A stretch of DNA of 64,000 nucleotides from Colwellia maritima. Lineage in GTDB: Bacteria > Pseudomonadota > Gammaproteobacteria > Enterobacterales > Alteromonadaceae. The first letter of the stretch is position 1; every line of letters starts with the position of its first letter. A program made the translations under genes and the position numbers. Below the pieces are notes generated by a model. That model was not told the DNA's origin. It made no database searches and saw only the letters and a program-made list of their open reading frames with translations. Location of the stretch: positions 992,001 through 1,056,000 of the forward strand of contig NZ_JAKKSL010000002.1 of NCBI RefSeq assembly GCF_022669015.1, written 5' to 3'. Shown here piece by piece: positions 50,272-60,683 of the stretch.

Positions 50272-51504
50272 TGGCATATTTCTTCAAATCGTTACGAATA
50301 ACCTTCTTAAATGTTGTAGTTTTAGGTGTGATCTTTATGACAAATGCAATAGCTACACAAATACCCACAAAGGCTTTAACATCTACCAAGCTCCGTGTAG
50401 CGACGTTTAATGTGAGTATGGAGGCATTAAACTACGTTGAGCGAATCCCCAACAAAGCACCACAAGTGTCGGGTAAGGAACTAACGCAAGCATTAAAACA
50501 AAACAGCTTACAAATAAGAAATATTGCCGAAATAATTCAACGGATTAGACCTGATATTATTTTGCTTAATGAATTTGACAGAGTAAATAACAAACATGAC
50601 AATATCCGTTATTTTATTGATCACTATTTAGGTAAAAAACAAAATGGCCAAGAGAGTATTACTTATCCTTATTTTTACCAAGGTCCAGTTAACACAGGTG
50701 TTAAAATTAATAGTGACCTAAATAAAGATGGTATTGTTAACCAACAACCAAGTGATACCCACGGTTTTGGTTATTTTGAAGGTCATTTTGGTATGGTTTT
50801 ACTATCTAAATACCCTATTGATGAAAAAGCGATTCGAACCTTCCAACATTTTAAATGGCATGATATGCCAAATGCGTTAATGCCTATAGACCCATCAACC
50901 CGGACGACCTTGGTTTAGTGACAAAGTATGGCGCGAATTAAGACTCTCATCAAAGTCACACTGGGATGTGCCTATCAATGTAAATGGTAGAAAAATTCAC
51001 ATTTTAGCTAGTCACCCTACACCACCTGTATTTGATGGCCCTGAAAATAGGAATGGCAAACGCAATCATGATGAAATCCGTTTTTGGAAAGATTATATTC
51101 ATGGTAAACAAAGCGATTATATTTATGACGACAATGGATTAAAAGGTGGATTAGCATCAAACAAACCTTTCATCATTTTAGGCGATCAAAATGCATCAAG
51201 TGTCGAAGGCGATGCCATAAACGCTAGTATCAAAGCATTAATAACAAATGAAAAGCTTCAAGACCCAATGCCAACAAGTGTTGGTGGAAAATTACACAAC
51301 GAAAACAATGACAATGCCCAATATCACACTGCTTATTGGGGTATGAGAGCTGATTACGTGCTACCTTCAACTCTTGATTTCACCATTAAAAATTCCGGTG
51401 TTTTTTGGCCGAAAAAAGATGATGACACCTATCGCTTAATAAAAGACAGAGCTGCATCGTCTGATCATAGGTTAGTTTGGGTTGACCTTGAATTACCACA
51501 ATAA
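50271..51504 (+). CDS. Exported endonuclease/exonuclease/phosphatase family protein, frameshifted
   Basis: About 410 residues after removal of one base near 50905. A signal peptide (VVVLGVIFMTNAIA) is followed by the EEP fold: RVATFNVSMEAL (first Asn), DIILLNEFDRV (catalytic Glu), HILASHPTPP, FIILGDQNASS (Asp-x-Asn) and a final ASSDHRLVWVDL (Asp-His). The family includes nucleases and phosphodiesterases. It is exported, and the gene is coupled to a RutR-like regulator and followed by an alkaline phosphatase, so release of nucleotides or phosphate from extracellular nucleic acid is the likeliest role. The two parts align without loss of motifs. Confidence 0.87.
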
Positions 51505-51528
51505 TTTTTTGAAAAGGAATAATAGAAA

Positions 51529-52976
51529 ATGAAATTTGTTTTATCAGCGTTAACCATATCATTGCTTTGTGTATCTTGCGCAAAGAATACTGACTTCAAC
51601 AAAGATGTCAAAACAGAGGTAAGTGTTGCACAAGCAGTAGCCAAGCCAGTTAATTTCACAACCTCTTTACCAAAAAATGTCATTATGGTGGTTGGTGATG
51701 GCATGGGACCGGCCTATACTTCAGCGTATCGCTATTACCGTGATGACCCAAAAACTGTTGAAATAGAAGAAACTGTTTTCGATAGACACCTTAAAGGTAT
51801 GTCTAGCACTTACCAGCGCCTATTTCAGGCGTCGTCACAGATTCAGCAGCTTCTGCCACAGCATTAGCAACAGGTATTAAAAGTTATAATGGCGCTATTG
51901 GTGTTGATGTTAATAAAGAGTCAATTCAAACTGTATTAGAATGGGCAAAACTGCAAGGAAAAAAAACAGGTATAGTGGTAACCTCACAAATTAACCACGC
52001 GACCCCTGCTTCTTATTTAGCTCACAATGAAAGCCGTAAAAATTATAACGAAATCGCTGACAGTTATGTTGATAATGGTATAAAAGCTGATTTATATTTT
52101 GGTGGTGGTTGGAAGTACTTTATTCGTGAAGATCGCAATTTAGTTGAAGAATTTAAACAAGCAGGCTTCCACTATCTTGATAATTATCAAGGTTTAATGA
52201 ATTTACCAAACGACAAGCCTGTATTAGGACTTTTTGCAGACGCCGGCTTACCGTGGGCATTAGATGACAGTAATAAATACCGATTATCAACAATGACTAA
52301 AGCGGGTATTCATCACCTTATCGATTTACAAGATACCGATAACGATGAAGACAAAGGTTTCTTCATGCTTATTGAAGGCAGTCAAATTGACTGGGCTGCT
52401 CATGGCAACGATATCAGTGATGCTATGGCTGAAATGGACGACTTAGCTAAAACATTAGAATACTTAGAACATTTTGTTGAGCACCACCCTGACACTTTAG
52501 TTGTAGTGACTGCCGATCATAGTACCGGTGGTTTTACTGTTGCAGCCAACGGAAAATACGAATGGCACGCAGAAAATTTACGGACGATGAAGCATTCAGT
52601 TAATTATATTGCTAAAGAATTAGCAAAGAATGCAATCAATACGATCACAACCAGAACTTTATTTAATTTTGAATTATCTCAAGATGAAATAGATCTTCTC
52701 AATGACAGTAAAGACAATGCAACTGCCGAAAAGACAAAGAATATGTATCAAAGCAAAAAAACATCTGCAAGCGAGTTGGCATTAATTAAAACAGTAAAAA
52801 ACATTATAGACAATCGTACTAATAGCGGTTGGACTTCAGGCGGTCATACCGCGATTGATGTTCCTGTGTTCGCCTTTGGGAAACAAAGTGAAATGTTTAA
52901 AGGTTTACAAGACAACACTGACATTGCCAAAAAAATATTTACCTTATTAGGTAAACAACCTGCTTTAATAAAGTAA
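51529..52976 (+). CDS. Alkaline phosphatase family lipoprotein, frameshifted
   Basis: About 482 residues after one C is restored near 51814 (TACCAG to TACCCAG). Signal LSALTISLLCVSC has a lipobox. The alkaline phosphatase core is clear: VIMVVGDGMGPAY with metal Asp, VVTDSAASATALATG with catalytic Ser, GSQIDWAAHGN with metal Asp/His, VVTADHSTGG and SGGHTAIDVPVF. It releases phosphate from nucleotides and other monoesters outside the cytoplasm. It follows the exported EEP protein by 24 bases, so the two likely act in sequence. A two-way terminator follows. Confidence 0.91.
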
Positions 52977-53004
52977 CTTTAATATTTTAGCTAGTAAAAC
53001 GCAT

Positions 53005-53050
53005 AAAAACTGAATAATAAAATTATACTCATTCTATTATTCAGTTTTTT
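53005..53050. terminator. Two-way terminator between alkaline phosphatase gene and metC
   Basis: AAAACTGAATAATA and TATTATTCAGTTTT form a 14-bp stem with A/T runs on both sides, serving the convergent genes. Confidence 0.9.
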
Positions 53051-53085
53051 ATTTAACATTTATATATTAGCTAAAATCAATGAAA

Positions 53086-54266
53086 TTAGCGCTGCGTAAG
53101 CACCTGATTAAAACGTTGAAAGCCTTGTTCTAGATCTTCTATTAAATCATCAACATCTTCTAAACCAATATGTAAACGGATCAGTGGAAACTCTGCAGTC
53201 CATTTTGTTGCACTACGTATAGAATCAACACTAGTAATACCCAAAATAAGTGATTCAAATCCGCCCCAAGAATACCCCATTTTAAAATGTGATAAACCAT
53301 CAAGAAAAGCGGTTAGCGCCGCTCTGTTGCCACAATTCAACGTAAACGAAAACAAGCCATTCGAACCCGTAAAATCACGTTTAAAAAACTCATGTCCAGG
53401 ACACGATTCAAAAGCAGGATGCAAAATAGTGTCGACTTCTGGTCGTTTTTTTAACCATTTAGCTACTTTTAAAGCACTGGTTTGATGCTGTCTCAAACGT
53501 ACACCAATCGTACGAATACCACGTAGAGCAAGATATAAGTCATCCGGAGAGGTACACTGCCCCATTAAATAACTGTTATCACGTAACTGAGGCCAATACT
53601 TTTCAGTTGCTGTTGCGGTGCCTAACATTACGTCTGAATGACCAACAATATATTTGGTAGCCGCTTGCACACTGATATCAACACCATAATCAAACGGCTT
53701 AAAGTTAATCCCCACACCCCAGGTATTATCAAGCATCACAATACAGTCATGTTGATGTGCTATCTTCGCAATAGTGGGAACATCTTGTACTTCCATGGTG
53801 ATTGAACCGGGAGATTCTAAAAATACAATACGAGTATTCGGCTGAATTAAGGCTTCAATGCCTGCACCAATTAAAGGATCGTAATATGTTGTTTCAACCC
53901 CCATGTTAGCTAGAATTTTATCGCAATAGTCACGGGTTGGTTCATATACACTATCAACCATTAAAATGTGATCGCCACTTTTAACAAAAGACAATATCGC
54001 GTTAGTGATCGCTGCGGTACCTGATGGGTATAGCGCACAGCCTGCCCCCCTTCAAGTTCGGTCATTGCATCACTAAAAGCAAAAGACGTTGTTGTACCTC
54101 GTCTACCATAAACCATGGTTTGATTATGCTTATTCTTTAAGGCGTTGTTCATTTCTTTAACGTTATTAAACACTACTGTTGATGCGCGGGTAACACTTGG
54201 GTTTACTACACCATTAGTCCATTTTGCTTTGCGCCCTGCTGTGACAATTTTAGTATCTTGTTTCAT
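53086..54266 (-). CDS. metC: Cystathionine beta-lyase, frameshifted
   Basis: About 393 residues after one base is restored near 54038; GGQAVR then joins LYPSGTAAITNAILSFVKSG. Fold type I Cys/Met metabolism enzyme: VYGRRGTTT, MLDNTWGVGINFKPFDYG, PLP lysine in SVQAATKYIVGHSD, and SWGGFESLI. The Gly-Val-Gly stretch and Trp after Ser are typical of MetC rather than MetB. It cleaves cystathionine to homocysteine, pyruvate and ammonia. No upstream regulatory site was recognised. Confidence 0.92.
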
Positions 54267-54459
54267 CTATCTTAAACACCTAGGTTAAAAATGTGCATTT
54301 GTATAAATAGCTATCTAGCCATCTAAAACTCAATTGTATTTATACCTTGAATTGAAGTGTTTTTCACCTGTTATCTCAATTTAATTGAGAAGAAATTAAT
54401 CTAACTAGTTACCGTTAGCGCAATTAATACTCGTTCATTGAATTTATTCCTAACTAAAA

Positions 54460-54724
54460 CTTAATCAGGCCAACTTAATCAACTTAATCAGGCCACCCAT
54501 AATCAACTTAATCAGGCCACCCATAATAACTTTTACAACTTTCCCAAAGATAAACTACACTGACCTTACCTCAATCAAGTACGGACACTATGATGCCTAA
54601 ACCCCGCTCACAACAAATTAGTTTACTCAATACCCCTTATTAATAACTTTTAGTTAATCAGGCCACCCATAATAACTTTTGCAACTTTCCCAAAGATAAA
54701 CTAGTTAATCAGGCCACCCATAAT
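54460..54724. repeat. REP-like repeats upstream of the RAYT gene
   Basis: Five copies of AATCAGGCCACCC-type sequence (about 54462, 54487, 54510, 54655 and 54707), two followed by ATAATAACTTTTGCAACTTT. They read opposite to the copies downstream of the transposase, so the gene is flanked by inverted REPs, usual for RAYT systems. A truncated transposase start lies between them. Confidence 0.85.
54551..54642 (+). pseudogene. Truncated duplicate of the RAYT 5' end
   Basis: About 92 bases match 54750-54837 with a few changes, including the ATGATGCCTAAACC start and 17 or so codons. It then ends abruptly at AATAACTTTTAGTTAATCAGG, a REP. It is a remnant of a local duplication, not a gene. Confidence 0.85.
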
Positions 54725-54785
54725 AACTTTTGCAACTTTCCCAGCATAAACTACACTTACCTTACCTCAATCAAGTATGGAAACT

Positions 54786-55770
54786 ATGATGCCTAAACCA
54801 CGCTCACAACAAATTAGTTTACTCAATACCCCTTATTACCACATTTGTAGCCGCACTGTACGCAAAGCCTTTTTATGCGGGGTCGATAAAGAAACTGGCA
54901 CTAGCTTTGAACACAGACGCGGTTGGATTGAAAAACGCCTGTTTCAATTATCCCAATCTTTTGCTATTGATATTTGTGCCCATGCTATCATGCACAATCA
55001 TTTACATTTAGTGCTGCATGTGGATTGTGAGCAAATAAAACAATGGACCACAGAAGATATTCTTCAACGTTGGCATCAACTTTTTAAGGGCACGCTCCTC
55101 ACACGACAATATCTAAATAAACAACCACTGGCTGACTATCAACTCACCATGGTTGAACAAACCGCTAAAGTATACAAAGAGCGTTTAATGGATATTAGTG
55201 GTTTATGCGCTCCTTAAATGAGCCTATCGCAAGGCAAGCCAATCAAGAAGATAAATGCACAGGCCATTTCTGGGAAGGACGGTTTAAATCTCAAGCCTTG
55301 CTTGATGAAGGTGCCTTATTATCATGTATGGCTTATGTTGATTTAAACCCAGTACGTGCCGCTATCGCGCCTACACCCGAGCAATCAAGTTTCACCAAAG
55401 CATTCAATTACGTATTAAAGCGGCTATTAACGGTGAGCAACCCAAGCAGTTACTCCCTTTTACTGGCAACGAACATCAACACAAAACACAAGGAATTACT
55501 TTCAGCTTGAAAGACTATTTAACCCTCGTTGATGAAACGGGGAAAATAATTCGAAACGATAAACGTGGCGCGATTAACCCAAAAGCGTCTAACATTTTAG
55601 CCAGGCTACACATCAGTGATGAAAGTTGGTTAAAACTCACCACACAATTTGAATGTATTTTCACGGGCGCTGTCGGAACAGCTGAGCACTTAAGTGAATT
55701 TAGTGAACATGTAGGCTTAAAGCGAACACATGGCATAGCCAATGCCCAAGCTTGTTTGAATAGTGCTTAA
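54786..55770 (+). CDS. REP-associated tyrosine transposase (RAYT), frameshifted twice
   Basis: About 328 residues when one base is restored near 55203 and one near 55430. The first part has [20 protein letters not shown] and the HUH metal motif [14 protein letters not shown]; the second [20 protein letters not shown] and [10 protein letters not shown], diagnostic of IS200-like/RAYT enzymes with a Tyr. An extra C-terminal domain ends [16 protein letters not shown]. RAYTs nick and join single strands at REPs, which flank this gene. The ATG at 54786 is preferred over the ATG at 54777 because the duplicate copy lacks the latter. Confidence 0.9.
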
Positions 55771-56232
55771 TTTTATTTAACAGTAAAGTAATTAAACATC
55801 TAAACGACAAGACAAAAACAAGTGGTTTCGCTAACACCACGGTACCCACTCACCTAAGATTCAGAAAAAGTGACGTTACATGTAATAAAACGGGTAATAG
55901 AGGCATTTACCTGCACATGATATGGATTATTTTAATAAGAAAATAATATAACTAACGTGCTTAACGTGCTGTTATTACCTAGATTTATCGTGGGTGGCCT
56001 GATTAGCCACTCTCACCTAAAATTCAGAAAAAGTGACGTTACATGTAATAAAACGGGTAATAGAGGCATTTACCTGCACATGATATGGATTATTTTAATA
56101 AGAAAATAATATAACTAACGTGCTTAACGTGCTGTTATTACCTAGATTTATCGTGGGTGGCCTGATTAGCCGACCTGATTAGCTTGACCTTATTAGCCCT
56201 TTATAGCCCTTTTAATAACACTCATAAGAAGG
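55771..56232. repeat. 163-bp tandem duplication with REPs
   Basis: The segment beginning CACCTAAGATTCAGAAAAAG at 55851 repeats at 56014 with period 163, both ending in CGTGGGTGGCCTGATTAGCC (55989-56008 and 56152-56171). Further short CCTGATTAGC-type pieces follow to 56205. No gene seen. Confidence 0.9.
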
Positions 56233-57182
56233 TCAAACCTCAATAAATTGCGACCGATAGCGCAATGGGCTTAATTGATAATGCCGTTTAAAATGGTGCC
56301 TTAATAACTCTGGTGAGATAAAGCCACTGGCATTTGCAATTTGGTTTAGGTTTAACTTAGTTGTTTCTAACAATTCTCGGACTAAGGCCAAGCGCTCCAT
56401 TGTTATCCACGTTAAAGGGCTCTCTCCTGTTGTGTCCTTGAATCTTCGTAATAAGGTTCTCGATGATATTGCTGCTTTGTCGGTCATACGTTTTACCGAC
56501 CAGTCTTCATTCAATGTTGACCTTATTTCATCTAGCAAATGTGAAAACAAATCATTATTTTTTATTATTGGACGTGGTACGAATTGCGCTTGCCCTCCTT
56601 CTCTATGCGCCGGTAACACCAATCTTCTAGCGACCATATTTGCAACTTTATGACCAAAGTCATTACGCACAATGTGCAAGCACAAATCTAATCCGGCAGC
56701 AGAGCCTGCGGAAGTTAACATTAGCCCTTCATCGATATACAACACATCAGGATTTACCTTTATGTCGGGGTACTGTTGCTGAAGTTTTTGGGCATACCGC
56801 CAATGTGTTGTAGCTTGCTTGCCGCTTAATAGGCCACAGGCGGTGGTAGAAATACCCCTGAACAGATAGTCGCGATACGTACTCCATTAGCATGAGCATT
56901 GGTTAGCGCTACTCTTAACGCATCACTCACCTCACCACTCCAACCTGGTACAACGATCAATGTTGCTTGTGCTAATAAAGATAAGTCATGGCTAGCGTCG
57001 ATACTAACGCCCCCCATACCATTAATTTCACCAGATTTTGTCGCAATCACTTTATAGTCATACCATTGTGACAATTCTGGACGCGGTAAAGCAAATACCT
57101 CTAAAGCGATACCAAACTCAAACATACATAAATTGTTGTAAGTCAAAATACACACTAAAGGTGGATTAGCATTATCAATCAC
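56233..57182 (-). CDS. GlxA-family (DJ-1/PfpI plus AraC) regulator, frameshifted
   Basis: About 316 residues after one base is restored near 56845. N-terminal DJ-1/PfpI-like domain (VCILTYNNLCMFEFGIALEV; VVPGWSGEV; ATICSGVF, the usual nucleophile-elbow Cys) and C-terminal AraC helix-turn-helix (VKRMTDKAAISSRTLLRRFK; NLNQIANASGFISPELLRHHF). GlxA/FtrA-type regulators usually bind small amino or amide ligands. It is divergent from a small NTF2-like gene. Ligand and targets are not known. Confidence 0.85.
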
Positions 57183-57323
57183 CTATTTGTCACCTCATTC
57201 GTTAAGTAGCAGTTTGGCGTAATATTACCGAAACCTGTCAATTACGCCAGTTTTTTTATTTAAAATCCTTTGTTATCGTATGTCTCAACCATTCACTGAA
57301 AAACACCAGACAAGGAATACACC

Positions 57324-57700
57324 ATGAAAAACCAAGAACTACTAAAAGCAATAGAGCTATACTTAGATATGATTTATTACTGTGACGTAGAAAAATTAGA
57401 TACTATTTTTCACCCGACCTCGACCTATTTGATGCGGATGAAGGTAAAATATTTGTCGACCCAATTGCTAACTTTAGACATGATGTCGCAAACCGACCAT
57501 CACCCGCAAGCGTGAATCAAAAACGTGAAGATGAAATAATACTCATCGATTACCTCTCTTCTTTAAGTGCAATGGTAAAACTAAGGCTTAGAGCGCATGA
57601 CAATATTTTTGTTGACCACTTAAGCTTTATAAAAGATGAAAATCAGGAGTGGAAAATTGTCGCAAAAGTATGGCACTTAGAGAGTATTTCAAAGGCATAA
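57324..57700 (+). CDS. Small NTF2/lumazine-binding-like protein, frameshifted
   Basis: About 125 residues after one base is restored near 57420, where HPTS continues DLFDADEGKIFVDPIANFRH in the next frame. The overall pattern (an N-terminal helix LLKAIELYLDMIYYCDVEKL, a His in FHPTS, and a C-terminal strand pair DNIFVDHLSFIKDENQEWKI) fits the NTF2-like/SnoaL fold. It is divergent from the GlxA-type regulator, 141 bases away, and may be its target. Its last codons have been copied into the REP array just downstream. Confidence 0.7.
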
Positions 57701-58141
57701 CGAAAATGTGATGATTGACTCTCAAGTCGCATTACTGACTTAGATGAAAAGCACTCAAGATTTATCGTGGGTGGCCTGATTAGCCGCCCTTAGCTTTGTA
57801 AAAGATGAAAATCAGGAGTGGAAAATTGTCGCAAAAGCAAGATTTATCGTGGGTGGCCTGATTAGCCGCCCTTAGCTTTGTAAAAGATGAAAATCAGGAG
57901 TGGAAAATTGTCGCAAAAGCAAGATTTATCGTGGGTGGCCTGATTAGCCTTGCCTGATTAGCCTTATAATGATTGACTCTCAAATCGCATTACTGACTTA
58001 GATGAAAAGCACCCAAGATTTATCGTGGGTGGCCTGATTAGCCCTCGGTGGCCTGATTAGCCTTGATTAGCCTAGCCTGATTAGCCTAGCCTGATTAGCC
58101 TTCTATTTAAAAAATATTTTCTACATAGAAGATACAACAAA
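57701..58141. repeat. REP array containing copies of neighbouring gene fragments
   Basis: Four full REPs, TTTATCGTGGGTGGCCTGAT plus TAGCC, at 57761, 57843, 57925 and 58019, and several partial ones to about 58101. The first three are spaced 82 bases. Between them are two copies (57789 and 57871) of a 50-base piece of the NTF2-like gene (57619-57668), and two copies (57714 and 57969) of a 52-base piece just after that gene. Confidence 0.9.
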
Positions 58142-60571
58142 TTAGAACAACCCTAGCTGTTTACCTGCAATCGATTCAAAATCCTTAGCAATAAAAGGTA
58201 AAATATCGTTAGCTATTGGTTTGAGTTGTTTCTCTATATAAAAATCATAATCAAGGGTATTTTCATTGAATTCTAAAGGCTGTACACCATCAAGTGTCAT
58301 AACATATCGAATGGTTTTTCTATGCTCGTATTCTGGTTTTTTACCTTTTTTTATAAGTTTACTGTTTGCAATTAAAGCGGCCTTAATATGGGGAGGTGTA
58401 TTAACATAGTCCGCTAATTTTCGTCTGATTTTTTTCTTATATATCAATTTGCTATCATGTAATCCGTTCCTTAGTTCCTCAATAATATTATTAATATAAT
58501 CCTCAATAGGTTGTTCACTAAAAATCAACCGATATAACTCTTGTTGAAAATCTTTACTTAACTCTGTCCAATCACTCCTGACAGTCTCTAACCCTTTAAA
58601 CAATAATTTGCCATTTTTAATGCCTGCATAACGTTTTTTTGTGCCAATATTTTTTTGTCCTTTAACCGTTTCTTGACCACGAATCGCAGGCATTAAAAAC
58701 TTTGTAAAATGGGTTTCAAATTCAATTTCCAATTCACAAGGTAAATTAAATTTATCGGCGATATGTTGTTGCCATTTTTTATTGATTAAATCCTGTAGTT
58801 CTTTACCTAAAGCTATACATTGAGCAGCAGACTGCTTATTAGCGACATGCACAAAAATAGAATCGGTATCGCCATAGATCACACGAAAGCCTTTTTCTTC
58901 AATCCATTTGCTCGTCGTTTTTAATATTTCATGACTACGTTTAGTAATTGAACCAGACAAGCGTGGATCGAAAAATCGACAACCTGTAGAGCCTAAAACC
59001 CCATAAAAACTATTCATAATAATTTTTATGGCTTGTGATAAAGCCGCATTTTTTTGTAACTTGGCTTTATCTCGTTCGGACCAAAGCGATGTAATAATAT
59101 CAGGTAGGAAATGTTTCGTTCGTGAAAAATAAGCGCCATCAAACCCCTTTATCACCTTTTTATCTTGCTTGTTTACTAACATCTCTGCTTTTTCAGCTTG
59201 TTGTTCTCTTTCAAGAAACCCTTCAACTAACCCCATAGGATCTATTTTAAATGTTCTAATAATACTTGGATAAAGTGATTTAAAATCAAGCACTAGCACA
59301 TTATCATAAAGGCCAGGGATCGAATCCATAACATAACCACCAGGCGAAACTAAATCAGAAACACCATCCCCCATATTTGGCGCAACATAACCACTACGAT
59401 GCAGTTTAGGTAAATAAAGATTAGTAAACGCCGCTACCGACCCGCCTATTCGGTCAATTGCAAGGCCGGTAAGTTGTGCTCTTAGTTGCGCAAATTCTAA
59501 CAGTTGTGTTTTTTCAAAAATGAGCCATACCAATCGACAATCTTCTAAATTATAAGCAGCTAAAGCCTGTTTATTGTGTAAAAAATTTTCAGTGATTTCA
59601 TCAACTCTATTCTCAACATCATTAACCTTTTTACCCATTCCCAATAAAGTATTCGCAACATTATCAAGTGAAAAGCTTGGAAAGCTATACGTGGCCGTTT
59701 TGAGTAAATCAATACCGTCAAGTACTACCCTACCCGCTATCTCAATAAATTGTTGATCGGTATTATTGTTATTAGTTCGCCAACGTGGAACGCTACCATC
59801 ACGCCCTATCGCAAATTTTAGTTGATGAAGATCACAACGCTTTTGAAGTAAACTAAAATCAAAATTAATAACATTCCAACCAATAAAAATATCGGCATCA
59901 ATGAGGGTTATTTGATTAATCAGTTCAATCAACAACTGCCTTTCATCATCAACCCAAATAATATAGGAAGCAGCATTTTCTTGAGATTCACCTATCATCA
60001 TTACGCAGGTAAACTCGATACTATTTTTTGCGTAAAGGCCAATAGAATACAGCTCACCTGACATAGAGCATTCAATATCAATAGATAACATCGTTAATCT
60101 GATGTCTAACGGTTGAGAAGATTTTTTACATTTCACCTCAGTATGTTTCATGGGCAAACTGTTGCTTTGGCTACTCATAAAATCTATATCTGCGGTAATA
60201 AAACGCTCCATCAAATAACGATCATCAGGGCGTATGTCATCTTCGTAGCATTTAATTTTATTTGTTTTAAGACAGTCCCTTGCTCGGTAAAATTGCGATA
60301 AATTGGTAAAATAAAACCCATGTACAGGTGATTGTTCAAAGGTTTTCAGTGTCAATTTTTTTTGCTTATTCAGTGAGATATTTTGTTGTATTAACAAATC
60401 AACAGCTTTACAGACCTGATTCTCTGCAACAAAAAAAACGGCCTGTTCATTATCAATCACCAGTTTTTGCGCGCCCGTGACCGTTTTTATCCATAAAATG
60501 ATTTGCAGGGTATGCCCTTTGTCTTGCACTTGGCGACTGAGCAGAAAACCTTGTTGAATTGGTTGTAACAA
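58142..60571 (-). CDS. polB: DNA polymerase II
   Basis: 809 residues from a TTG at 60571 with AGG nine bases upstream. The ORF runs to an ATG at 60646, but that would place a LexA site inside the coding region. Family B motifs: exonuclease I MLSIDIECSMSGELYSIG, II FIGWNVINFDFSLL, polymerase A DFKSLYPSIIRTFK, B KIIMNSFYGVLGS and C YGDTDSIFV. PolB repairs and bypasses DNA damage under SOS control. It is divergent from dinG. No frameshift in 2.4 kb. Confidence 0.94.
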   Translation of the reverse strand: MLQPIQQGFLLSRQVQDKGHTLQIILWIKTVTGAQKLVIDNEQAVFFVAENQVCKAVDLLIQQNISLNKQKKLTLKTFEQSPVHGFYFTNLSQFYRARDCLKTNKIKCYEDDIRPDDRYLMERFITADIDFMSSQSNSLPMKHTEVKCKKSSQPLDIRLTMLSIDIECSMSGELYSIGLYAKNSIEFTCVMMIGESQENAASYIIWVDDERQLLIELINQITLIDADIFIGWNVINFDFSLLQKRCDLHQLKFAIGRDGSVPRWRTNNNNTDQQFIEIAGRVVLDGIDLLKTATYSFPSFSLDNVANTLLGMGKKVNDVENRVDEITENFLHNKQALAAYNLEDCRLVWLIFEKTQLLEFAQLRAQLTGLAIDRIGGSVAAFTNLYLPKLHRSGYVAPNMGDGVSDLVSPGGYVMDSIPGLYDNVLVLDFKSLYPSIIRTFKIDPMGLVEGFLEREQQAEKAEMLVNKQDKKVIKGFDGAYFSRTKHFLPDIITSLWSERDKAKLQKNAALSQAIKIIMNSFYGVLGSTGCRFFDPRLSGSITKRSHEILKTTSKWIEEKGFRVIYGDTDSIFVHVANKQSAAQCIALGKELQDLINKKWQQHIADKFNLPCELEIEFETHFTKFLMPAIRGQETVKGQKNIGTKKRYAGIKNGKLLFKGLETVRSDWTELSKDFQQELYRLIFSEQPIEDYINNIIEELRNGLHDSKLIYKKKIRRKLADYVNTPPHIKAALIANSKLIKKGKKPEYEHRKTIRYVMTLDGVQPLEFNENTLDYDFYIEKQLKPIANDILPFIAKDFESIAGKQLGLF

Positions 60572-60627
60572 GTTTATTAGCCTATTGGTTAAACAATTTA
60601 AAAATTTTAAGGAGAAACACTCAAAAC

Positions 60628-60643
60628 CTGTTATTATATACAG
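60628..60643. promoter_or_regulatory. LexA box between polB and dinG
   Basis: CTG-TTATTATATA-CAG fits the CTG-N10-CAG LexA consensus with an A/T core. It lies 41 bases before dinG and 57 before polB, so it could control both SOS genes. Confidence 0.85.
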
Positions 60644-60683
60644 CATTGTACTGTATAATTTTACCTTTGGAAACTGCCACTAG

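Noticed and set aside
57701..58101. Regularly spaced repeats that could look like a CRISPR array
   Set aside because: The spacers are themselves repeated pieces of the neighbouring gene, the repeats match REPs near the RAYT gene, and no cas gene is present.
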